Source: Clostridiales bacterium
GTDB lineage: Bacteria > Bacillota > Clostridia > Christensenellales > CAG-138
Direction: 5' to 3'
Assembly: GCA_004558825.1 (NCBI GenBank)
Contig: SFDB01000032.1
Location: 1-8,094 of the forward strand
Length of the DNA: 8,094 nt
Notes under the pieces: generated by a model
What the model was told of the DNA's origin: nothing
Seen by the model: only the letters and a program-made list of their open reading frames with translations
The model's database searches: none
Shown: in pieces, positions 1 through 5,485 of the stretch
Position numbering within the stretch: position 1 is the first letter of the stretch
How the letters are laid out: each line of letters starts with the position of its first letter
Program-made: the position numbers and the translations under genes

Positions 1-147
1 AATACGCTTTGCGTGTGAAATATGGCTTCGCCATGTGAAATGCCTGCGGGCGTTGGTGGATTTATTTCATTTCACTTTCCGCGCAAGCGGAAAATTTCAT
101 AATGATCGCAGGTCATTATTTCACATCCGAAGGATATTTCACTTCAC
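1..147. repeat. Hairpin array A (GTGAAAT/ATTTCAC spaced hairpins)
   Basis: This stretch is tiled by short perfect or near-perfect hairpins separated by a constant 7-mer. Hairpins are ACGCtttGCGT (4-14), ATGGCttcGCCAT (22-34), TTTCCGCgcaaGCGGAAA (76-93), 101-117 (7 pairs with one wobble, loop gca) and ATCCgaaGGAT (125-135). The 7-mer is GTGAAAT at 15-21 and 35-41. After the centre (42-63) it reads as the reverse complement, ATTTCAT or ATTTCAC, at 64-70, 69-75, 94-100, 118-124 and 136-142. Essentially no base from 4 to 142 outside the centre is left over. The block could fold as one branched structure with the 7-mers pairing across the centre. The left end probably lies outside the window. Whether it acts as DNA or RNA cannot be told. 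Array B (741-862) is a diverged relative. Confidence 0.85.
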
Positions 148-171
148 AATCCGTCTTTTCTTCTGTATAAT
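143..171 (+). promoter_or_regulatory. Promoter of the GNAT gene, -35 inside array A end
   Basis: A sigma-A-type promoter is visible: -35 TTCACA (143-148, 5 of 6 consensus bases), a 17-bp spacer and a perfect -10 TATAAT (166-171). The start of transcription should fall near 178, about 28 nt before the ATG. The -35 box is the last TTCAC unit of the hairpin array, so the array carries outward promoter activity. No operator is obvious. The assignment rests on consensus match and spacing only. Confidence 0.7.
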
Positions 172-205
172 CAGTTCGATAAATAAGAATTTGCAGGTGT
201 GAGTG

Positions 206-649
206 ATGGTAATTATTGAGGTTACAGAAAATAAGAAACAGTATCTTGATCTGCTGTTATTGGCAGATGAGCAGGAAGATATGATAGACCGTTATCTTGA
301 TAAAGGTAGGATGTATGTACTTGATGATAATGGTATTAAATGTGAATGTGTCATAACCGATGAAGGAAATGGTGTGCTTGAAATCAAGAATATTGCGACA
401 GTTTCAGAACACCAAGGCAAAGGTTATGCAAAAGCCTTGATTGATTTTGTTGTTAAGAAATACAAAGAACAATATACTGTTTTGCAGGTTGGCACGGGTG
501 ATAGTCCTTTGACAATTCCATTCTACGAAAAGTGCGGTTTCGTTCGTTCCCATAGCATACCGAACTTTTTTACAGATAATTATGACCACCCAATATTTGA
601 GTGCGGTGTTCAGTTGGTGGATATGGTTTATCTGCAAAGAGCATTATAG
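206..649 (+). CDS. GNAT family N-acetyltransferase (YvbK/YitI-like)
   Basis: This is a complete 147-aa cytoplasmic protein of the GNAT fold, expected to transfer an acetyl group from acetyl-CoA to an unknown amine. The acetyl-CoA pyrophosphate-binding motif A is seen as EHQGKGYAKAL (about residues 68-78), preceded by the strand that begins at EIKNIATV. The C-terminal half has GTGDS (96-100), FYEKCGF, NFFTDNYDHPIFE and a final DMVYL. This arrangement recalls the Bacillus YvbK/YitI type GNATs as I remember them. The start is ambiguous between GTG at 203 and ATG at 206; ATG is preferred because AGGTG (195-199) is then 6 nt away. Its codons are AT-rich compared with recN, trpS and glgP, and it is flanked by two related hairpin arrays, which suggests recent acquisition. 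The substrate cannot be inferred; some GNATs act on antibiotics, small molecules or toxin targets, and nothing here decides. Confidence 0.9.
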   Translation: MVIIEVTENKKQYLDLLLLADEQEDMIDRYLDKGRMYVLDDNGIKCECVITDEGNGVLEIKNIATVSEHQGKGYAKALIDFVVKKYKEQYTVLQVGTGDSPLTIPFYEKCGFVRSHSIPNFFTDNYDHPIFECGVQLVDMVYLQRAL

Positions 650-740
650 ATTAAATTCCAATTTGTTGAACGGATCCGAAACACTACTTTTACTTACTTT
701 ACCTTGATTGTCCTCCGTTCGGTTACTCTTTGGCACGAAA
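650..740. other. Spacer between GNAT gene and array B
   Basis: No gene is seen here. A 7-bp inverted repeat (GAACGGA at 668-674, TCCGTTC at 714-720) has a loop of 39 nt. There is an 8-bp palindrome CGGATCCG at 671-678. No convincing intrinsic terminator follows the GNAT stop, so its transcript may run into array B. Confidence 0.4.
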
Positions 741-862
741 ACGCACCTTCGGTGCGTGCAGCAATGCTTTGCATCGTGAAGTACCTGTGGGCGTGAGCGG
801 CGCACTTTACTTCACTTCGTGCTGAGCACAATACTTCACAGCGGAGTCGCGGCTGCACTTGC
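741..862. repeat. Hairpin array B (GTGAAGT/ACTTCAC version)
   Basis: This is a second, diverged copy of the array A design. Hairpins are ACGCACCttcGGTGCGT (741-757), ATGCtttGCAT (764-774) and GTGCtgaGCAC (819-829); a weaker one lies at 840-854. The spacer 7-mer is GTGAAGT (776-782), then ACTTTAC (804-810) overlapping ACTTCAC (809-815) by two bases exactly as in array A, and ACTTCAC again at 833-839. The centre (783-803) begins acctgtgggcgt and matches the array A centre start, gcctgcgggcgt. The A-to-G change in the left 7-mer is matched by T-to-C in the right one, so pairing is kept. The right end is vague: ACTTGC at 857-862 looks like a decayed unit. Confidence 0.78.
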
Positions 863-898
863 GGTAAGTTGTATGATTAAATGTCCACAACAGAATAA

Positions 899-1132
899 AA
901 AATAGCCTCACAGCGAGAAGCTCTTGTATATCTGGCTGTCTACTTCACCGGACGCATTATTTGGTGTGATTTTCGTGAGAGCAATATTCTCGGATGGCTA
1001 TTCACCGCAAAACCAATTGGTGCGCATAGTTACCTATCCATCGTCATTGTAAATGCTTCGAACGGCAATACAACAGACAAGCCGCAGAGTTTAAGCGTGG
1101 GCGATTTGTTGACGAGAGGCGACAGGTTGTGA
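899..1132 (+). other. Unassigned open stretch before recN, possible gene remnant
   Basis: One + frame stays open for 77 codons from after a TAA (896-898) to a TGA at 1130-1132. It has no ATG and no Shine-Dalgarno-led start near its beginning. The conceptual peptide contains YLAVYFTGR, GWLFTAKPIGAHSYLS and, near the end, SLSVGDLLTRGDRL. I do not recognise it. An open run of this length can arise by chance. The opposite strand also gives a protein-like reading but with two in-frame stops. It could be the 3' end of a gene cut by insertion of the upstream repeat region, or plain non-coding sequence. Confidence 0.2.
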
Positions 1133-1136
1133 TATT
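1109..1136 (+). promoter_or_regulatory. Probable recN promoter
   Basis: TTGACG (1109-1114) is followed after 16 bp by GATATT (1131-1136), and the -10 is preceded by TGT, an extended -10 element. Transcription would start near 1143. That favours the recN start at 1185 over the ATG at 1143. No LexA-type GAAC-N4-GTTC box was seen between about 1050 and 1185, although recN is damage-inducible in many bacteria. Confidence 0.5.
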
Positions 1137-1184
1137 CTTTGCATGGACGTAACTTCGATATGCGTATGCGTTTTAGAGGTAGAT

Positions 1185-2885
1185 ATGCTGCAAAGACTTA
1201 TAATCGAAAACATTGCGCTGATAGAGAGGCTCGAGCTTGAGTTTTTCGGTGGATTTAATGTGCTTACCGGCGAAACGGGCGCGGGAAAGTCCATAATTAT
1301 CGATTCTTTGGGACTTGTACTCGGCGAGAGGGCGAACCGCGAGCTCATATCGTACGGCTGCTCGAAGGCTAAGGTCGAGGCTTTTTTTTCAACTGATAAC
1401 TGTCATGCCGTTCATGAGTATCTCGAGCAAAATGAAATTGAGCTTGAAGATGGCGAGGTGACGATATCGCGCGAAATATATGCTTCGGGCAAGAACGTGT
1501 GCCGTCTTAACGGTGTTCTTGTGAACGCGAATACGCTGCGCGAGATAACATCACTGCTTGTCGATATACATGGCCAGCACGAGCATCAATCGCTCCTCTC
1601 GCCCGCAAGCCAAGCACATTACCTTGATGCGTACGCAGGCGTACGGGTAGAGTCGGCAAAACATGACGTATTTAAGGCATACTCAGAATATGTGAGAGTA
1701 AAGACAGAGCTTGAAGCGGGCTTTATGCCGGAAAGCGAGCGCGCCCAAAGAATCGATATACTGTCATTCCAGCTCAAGGAAATAGACAACTGTGCGCTTG
1801 TGCCCGGCGAGGATGGAGAGCTCGAGGAGGAGCAGAGAATACTCTCAAATTCGGAGCACATAATGATGGCGCTGGAGAGGTGCTGCGCGCTTTTGAACGG
1901 AGACGACAGTGGAGCGCTGAGCGGCGTAAAATCGGCTTCGGACAGTATGTGCGCTATCGCCGAGTTTTCGCCCAAATATGCCGAGGCAGCCCAGAAACTT
2001 GAAGAATCGTATTACGCGCTTGAAGACGCTGCGTACGTTGTGCGCGATATGCGCACATCGTTCGAATACGATCCCGAGCGTCTCGATTACATAGGAGGCA
2101 GACTTTATCAGATTGCGGGCCTTAAACGAAAATACGGCGCCACAATAGAAGAGATACTTCAATTCCGCGACAGGTGCGCTGCGGAGCTTGAGAAGCTCAC
2201 ATCTGCCGATGAAGTGAGGATGCGCCTTGAAGGCGAGCTGAAAGCGTGCATAGAGCATTATAAGGAATGTGCACGCGCGCTTACCGAACTGCGGCGTGAG
2301 GCGGCTAAAACACTCGCGGACGAGGTGATAGGGCAGCTTGGCGAGCTGAGCTTAAAGAACTCGGATTTTTCCGTGGAAATACTGTCGAGTGACGACATAT
2401 CTCCCAACGGGTCGGATAAAATCGAGTTTTATATAACAACGAACAAGGGTGAACCGCTGAAGCCGCTGAACAAGGTCGCATCGGGCGGCGAAATGTCCAG
2501 AATAATGCTTGCGCTCAAAACGATAATCGCGGGCAAGGACGACATCGGTACGCTTATATTTGATGAGATAGATACGGGCATAAGCGGACGCGTATCGTCT
2601 GTAGTCGGAGAAAAGATGGTTCGTACATCGATGGAGCATCAGGTTATATGCATAACGCATTCGCCGCAGATAGCCGCATTTGCCGACAATCATCTTGTTG
2701 TAGAAAAGCGCGAGGAGTCGAACAAAACGCACACGTTTGTGCGGGCGATAAGCGGTGCGGAGCGCGCTTCGGAGCTTGCGCGCATAATGGGCTCAGGTAC
2801 TATAACCGAATCGGCGGAGCGGCACGCGAAGGAGCTTATAGACGACTGCGAAGCGATAAAGATGAAAATCCGATTGGGGCAATAA
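1185..2885 (+). CDS. recN: DNA repair protein RecN
   Basis: RecN is an SMC-like ATPase that gathers DNA ends during repair of double-strand breaks by homologous recombination, acting on the nucleoid. The 566-aa product has the expected parts: N-terminal LIIENIALIERLELEF, Walker A GETGAGKS (29-36), the DIHGQHEHQ segment (127-135), a helical and partly coiled-coil middle (about 140-390), ABC signature SGGEMSR (433-439), Walker B TLIFDEID (456-463) and the H-loop ITHSPQ (490-495). All are intact and the length is normal for the family. The ATG at 1185 is chosen because AGAGG (1175-1179) lies 5 nt upstream and the family begins at this MLxxL position. The ATG at 1143 would add 14 atypical residues and coincides with the predicted transcript start. 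The gene stands alone on its strand; in many Firmicutes recN follows argR, but here the upstream neighbour is a repeat-rich accessory stretch. Confidence 0.97.
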   Translation: MLQRLIIENIALIERLELEFFGGFNVLTGETGAGKSIIIDSLGLVLGERANRELISYGCSKAKVEAFFSTDNCHAVHEYLEQNEIELEDGEVTISREIYASGKNVCRLNGVLVNANTLREITSLLVDIHGQHEHQSLLSPASQAHYLDAYAGVRVESAKHDVFKAYSEYVRVKTELEAGFMPESERAQRIDILSFQLKEIDNCALVPGEDGELEEEQRILSNSEHIMMALERCCALLNGDDSGALSGVKSASDSMCAIAEFSPKYAEAAQKLEESYYALEDAAYVVRDMRTSFEYDPERLDYIGGRLYQIAGLKRKYGATIEEILQFRDRCAAELEKLTSADEVRMRLEGELKACIEHYKECARALTELRREAAKTLADEVIGQLGELSLKNSDFSVEILSSDDISPNGSDKIEFYITTNKGEPLKPLNKVASGGEMSRIMLALKTIIAGKDDIGTLIFDEIDTGISGRVSSVVGEKMVRTSMEHQVICITHSPQIAAFADNHLVVEKREESNKTHTFVRAISGAERASELARIMGSGTITESAERHAKELIDDCEAIKMKIRLGQ

Positions 2886-2930
2886 TAATGCTCACTTTGT
2901 ATGTGATAATGTGGAGCCGAACAAACCCGA

Positions 2931-2964
2931 AAACCGACCTATGATCGTGATCGTAGGTCGGTTT
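2931..2964. terminator. Stem-loop terminator between recN and trpS
   Basis: A 34-nt inverted repeat has 16-base arms (2931-2946 and 2949-2964) around a 2-nt GT centre, complementary apart from one T/G position. It begins AAACCGACCTA and ends TAGGTCGGTTT. It starts 45 nt after the recN stop. The T-run after it is short on the + strand and somewhat better on the - strand (GGTTTTCGGGTTT), so it may serve both convergent genes. Confidence 0.75.
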
Positions 2965-3014
2965 ACCTGTTTTACGAACTCCGTCTTAAAACCCCGGATT
3001 TTTTCAACAGTCTG

Positions 3015-3046
3015 ACGGCTCGTGTCATTTGCATGACTCGAGCCGT
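3015..3046. terminator. Second stem-loop in the recN/trpS convergence
   Basis: Two 14-base arms (ACGGCTCGTGTCAT at 3015-3028 and ATGACTCGAGCCGT at 3033-3046) pair with one mismatch around a 4-nt loop. It lies 22 nt beyond the trpS stop. On the + strand it is followed by a T-rich TTGGCGTTTATTTA; on the - strand the following bases are not T-rich. It is probably a terminator or a 3'-end stabiliser; the direction is uncertain. Confidence 0.55.
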
Positions 3047-3068
3047 TTGGCGTTTATTTATGCGCGTT

Positions 3069-4067
3069 CTACTCCGCCAACGATAAACCGAGGCGCGTAT
3101 AGACGTCCCTGACTGTGCGCCGTGCAGCCGCGCGTGCAGCGTCTGCGCCTTCGCGGAGCACGCTGCGAAGATACGCTTCGTCTTTGATAATGCGGCTGTA
3201 TTCTGCCTGAATAGGCATGAGCTCATTTATTACGGCGTCGGCAACGGCCGCTTTCAGCTTTCCGTAGCCCTGACCTTCAAACGATGCGACGGCTTCATCC
3301 ATTGTCATGCCCGTGAATATGCAGTATATCGACAGCAGATTGGATACGCCGGGACGCTCTTCGTCGTAGGCTATGACGCCGACGCTGTCGGTGACAGCGC
3401 GCTTAAACTTTTTGACGATTACATCGGGCTCATCCATTATGGCGACGAAAGCATTCGGGTTTGGATCGGACTTACTCATCTTCTTTGTCGGATCCTGCAG
3501 GCTCATCACCTTTCCGCCAACCTGCGGTATAAGCGGTTCGGGCATAACAAACGTTTCGCCGTAATTCTTGTTAAATCTGTCGGCGATGTCGCGCGCAATC
3601 TCAACGTGCTGCTTCTGATCCTTTCCTACGGGCACATATGAGGCCTGATACAGGAGTATATCGGCAGCCATAAGCACGGGATAGGTGAACAGTCCCGCGT
3701 TGATGTTGTCGGCGTGGCGCGCGCTCTTGTCCTTGTATTGCGTCATGCGATTTAGTTCGCCCATATATGTGTTGCAGTCGAGCGCCCACGCGAGCTCCGC
3801 GTGTTCACTGACATGCGATTGGATGAAGAGAGATGAGCGCTTAGGGTCTACACCGCATGCAAGCAGGAGAGCGGCCGCGTCAAAAGTTCTTTTAAGCAAA
3901 GCCTCGGACTCCTGTCTGACCGTGATGGCATGGAGGTTTGCGACGCAATAATAGCAGTATCTATCTTCGCGTTGAAGTCTTGACCAGTTCCGCAGCGCTC
4001 CCGCATAATTGCCGAGCGTAAGCACGCCGGACGGCTGTATGCCGCTCAAAACTATTTTCTTGTCCAT
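3069..4067 (-). CDS. trpS: Tryptophan--tRNA ligase (TrpRS)
   Basis: This cytoplasmic class I aminoacyl-tRNA synthetase charges tRNA-Trp with tryptophan using ATP. The 332-aa product has the usual bacterial length. The N-terminus MDKKIVLSGIQPSG leads into the HIGH-equivalent TLGN (17-20). The middle has the TYPVLMAADILLYQA and VPVGKDQKQHVE segments that shape the tryptophan and dimer region, and the KMSKS loop lies at about 196-200 followed by DPNPNAF. The start is set by AAGGAGGT (4082-4075), 7 nt from the ATG; an upstream in-frame extension would read through the promoter and is rejected. It follows the NYN gene by 110 nt, with its own promoter in the gap. The short leader (about 50 nt) has no room for a T-box riboswitch, which often controls trpS in Firmicutes. 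The gene is intact. Confidence 0.97.
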   Translation of the reverse strand: MDKKIVLSGIQPSGVLTLGNYAGALRNWSRLQREDRYCYYCVANLHAITVRQESEALLKRTFDAAALLLACGVDPKRSSLFIQSHVSEHAELAWALDCNTYMGELNRMTQYKDKSARHADNINAGLFTYPVLMAADILLYQASYVPVGKDQKQHVEIARDIADRFNKNYGETFVMPEPLIPQVGGKVMSLQDPTKKMSKSDPNPNAFVAIMDEPDVIVKKFKRAVTDSVGVIAYDEERPGVSNLLSIYCIFTGMTMDEAVASFEGQGYGKLKAAVADAVINELMPIQAEYSRIIKDEAYLRSVLREGADAARAAARRTVRDVYTRLGLSLAE

Positions 4068-4124
4068 AAAGACAACCTCCTTTTTTGTTTGCTCGCGCAT
4101 ATACGGGAGCATTATTGATTTAGG

Positions 4125-4153
4125 ATTATATACCATGGCATACTTAAAGTAAA
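4125..4153 (-). promoter_or_regulatory. Promoter of trpS
   Basis: On the - strand there is -35 TTTACT (4153-4148), a 17-bp spacer and a perfect -10 TATAAT (4130-4125). The start would be near 4118, giving a leader of about 50 nt. It sits in the 110-nt gap after the NYN gene stop, so trpS need not depend on the upstream operon. Confidence 0.6.
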
Positions 4154-4159
4154 TATGCC
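4137..4159. promoter_or_regulatory. Inverted repeat over the trpS -35 region, candidate operator
   Basis: GGCATAcTTA and TAAaTATGCC form 10-base arms with one mismatch over 23 bp, covering the -35 box and part of the spacer of the trpS promoter. The symmetric outer six bases are perfect. The position suits binding by a dimeric repressor, but no regulator is known from this window. A direct repeat TGCGGCA occurs twice just upstream on the - strand. Confidence 0.4.
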
Positions 4160-4177
4160 GCACGATATTTTGCCGCA

Positions 4178-4927
4178 TCAGTGCTGTTTTACGCGGACGT
4201 ATATGTGGTTTACCTTGGGGTCTGCGGATTTTCGATAATCGAGCTCAACGTCGTTTATCGCGGCGAGCAGTTCGGCAAGCTTCTTATAGCCGTAGTTTCT
4301 CGAATCAAAATCGGGCTTTTTCTTTATTAAAAGGTTGCCGAGCGCAGATAGAGGAGCATAGCCGCTTTCGTCGGCGATGCTCGATATCGAGTCGAGAATG
4401 AGCTTTGATATATCTTTGGGCGAAGGCGCCTTAGCGTCCGCGGGAAGTTGGGACGAGCGCGTCGGAGCACTGCTTTGACGTATATTTTCAATATAGATAA
4501 ACTTATCGCACGATACCCTGAAGGGTTCCGGGGTTTTGCGTTCGCCTATACCGAGAACGAGCTTGCCGGTTTCACGAAGACGTGTTGAAAGCCGCGTAAA
4601 ATCGCTGTCGCTCGATACGATAACGAATCCGTCAATGTATCCCCCGTAAAGGATATCCATTGCATCGATTATCAGCGCAGAGTCGGATGAGTTTTTCCCT
4701 GTCGTATAGCTGAACGCCTGGACGGGTATTATCGCGTTCTCGAGAAGGTGCTTTTGCCAGCGCTGATTATATTGAGAAGTCATATCGCAATATATTCGCT
4801 TGATTGTCGGCGTGCCATAAAGCGCAACCTCATCGAGTATTTCGCGTATGCAGTAATCGGGTACGTTTTCGCCGTCGATAAGCACGGCAAGAAGCATGTT
4901 CGTTTTGACGGTGGGTTTTGTGTCCAA
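4178..4927 (-). CDS. NYN (LabA/DUF88-type) nuclease-like protein with C-terminal LOTUS domain
   Basis: This 249-aa cytoplasmic protein has an N-terminal NYN domain, a PIN-like fold usually linked to RNA cleavage. Its acidic motifs are seen as LIDGEN (16-21), KNSSDSALIIDAMD (78-91) and SSDSDFTRL (105-113); all expected aspartates are present. A Ser/Pro/Ala-rich linker (about 150-170) leads to a C-terminal OST-HTH/LOTUS-like domain (about 172-247, with YAPLSALGNLL and DSRNYGYKKLAELL), a small winged-helix fold often binding RNA. The start is TTG at 4927: GGAGGT (4940-4935) is 7 nt away, the same spacing as in its neighbours, whereas the later ATG at 4897 has no site. It is 20 nt after the flavin-reductase-like gene and probably in its operon. 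The RNA target is unknown. Domain calls are by motif recognition; bacterial NYN-LOTUS proteins are common and poorly characterised. Confidence 0.87.
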   Translation of the reverse strand: MDTKPTVKTNMLLAVLIDGENVPDYCIREILDEVALYGTPTIKRIYCDMTSQYNQRWQKHLLENAIIPVQAFSYTTGKNSSDSALIIDAMDILYGGYIDGFVIVSSDSDFTRLSTRLRETGKLVLGIGERKTPEPFRVSCDKFIYIENIRQSSAPTRSSQLPADAKAPSPKDISKLILDSISSIADESGYAPLSALGNLLIKKKPDFDSRNYGYKKLAELLAAINDVELDYRKSADPKVNHIYVRVKQH

Positions 4928-4947
4928 TTCTGTTACCTCCGCGCAGG

Positions 4948-5460
4948 TCAGTTTTTGGCGTAGGCGGCAATCACTTCGCATATATAGACGCGATGGAAGT
5001 CGTGCGCGGGATATACGGAATCTATGATGCTGCTGTCGTCGAAGCGTTCGGGCTTTATATCATCATGATACAGCTTCCTGAGCACAAGCACGCATGACGC
5101 TTCCGCGATATACGGGGCGGCGGTTTCGGCGTCGAATGCGGGCGTCAGGCATGTTTTTGAGAGCTTGTTTTCATCGCGCCCGCTATGCGAGCCAAGATAT
5201 TGCAGGTCATCCATGAAGTTGCCGCCGAAGAAAGAGAGCGTAAAATACTCGTTGCGCTCGGTGAATTCGTATGTATATCGCTGCGGTCGAACGTAAACCG
5301 TGGCTACGGGTTTATTCCAAAGCGTGCCAAGGCCACCCCACGATACGGTCATCGTGTTAAAGCGCGCCCTATCGCCCGCCGTGAGCAGCGCCCACTGCTT
5401 GTCGAGCGTATAAAACGGACGCAAGGTAAGCTTATTTGGAGATATTCTTTTCAGTTCCAT
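4948..5460 (-). CDS. Flavin reductase-like FMN-binding family protein
   Basis: This 170-aa protein resembles the flavin reductase-like split-barrel family, which binds FMN and in several members reduces flavin with NAD(P)H. The N-terminal barrel shows WALLTAGDRARFNTMTVSWG (about 23-42), then GTLWNKPVATVYVRPQRYTYEF and a FTLSFF strand (about 45-78); this TxSW...P...VRP pattern is the family's flavin-binding part. No signal peptide or membrane segment is seen. The start is firm: AAAGGAGG (5475-5468) lies 7 nt from the ATG. It is 25 nt after glgP and 20 nt before the NYN gene, so all three are probably cotranscribed, without an evident functional link. The physiological substrate cannot be told from sequence; some relatives only bind flavin. 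Confidence 0.82.
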   Translation of the reverse strand: MELKRISPNKLTLRPFYTLDKQWALLTAGDRARFNTMTVSWGGLGTLWNKPVATVYVRPQRYTYEFTERNEYFTLSFFGGNFMDDLQYLGSHSGRDENKLSKTCLTPAFDAETAAPYIAEASCVLVLRKLYHDDIKPERFDDSSIIDSVYPAHDFHRVYICEVIAAYAKN

Positions 5461-5485
5461 TTGATTTCCTCCTTTGTGGATAGGG

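Noticed and set aside
1..147. CRISPR array
   Set aside because: The repeats are 7-mers separated by self-complementary hairpins and change orientation midway; there are no unique spacers of constant length and no cas genes.
891..920. Possible minus-strand intrinsic terminator beside an A/T run
   Set aside because: The stem (AGCCTC with GAGAAGCT) needs a bulge and is short, and no minus-strand gene is seen to end there.
1143..1184. Upstream ATG for recN adding 14 residues
   Set aside because: The extra residues (MDVTSICVCVLEVD) do not fit the family N-terminus, the ATG coincides with the predicted transcript start, and the ATG at 1185 has the ribosome site.
1091..1348. Minus-strand frame opposite the recN start
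   Set aside because: It is antisense to the conserved Walker A region of recN and has no family features.
2648..2944. 98-codon frame overlapping the recN 3' end
   Set aside because: It is an out-of-frame reading of the recN C-terminal coding region with a Cys/Arg/Ala-rich product.
4068..4178. 37-residue N-terminal extension of trpS
   Set aside because: It runs across the -10 and -35 boxes and the AAGGAGGT site; the family N-terminus begins at MDKKIVLSGIQPSG.
4068..4178. T-box riboswitch for trpS
   Set aside because: The gap is only 110 nt and the predicted leader about 50 nt; no T-box sequence or specifier stem is visible.
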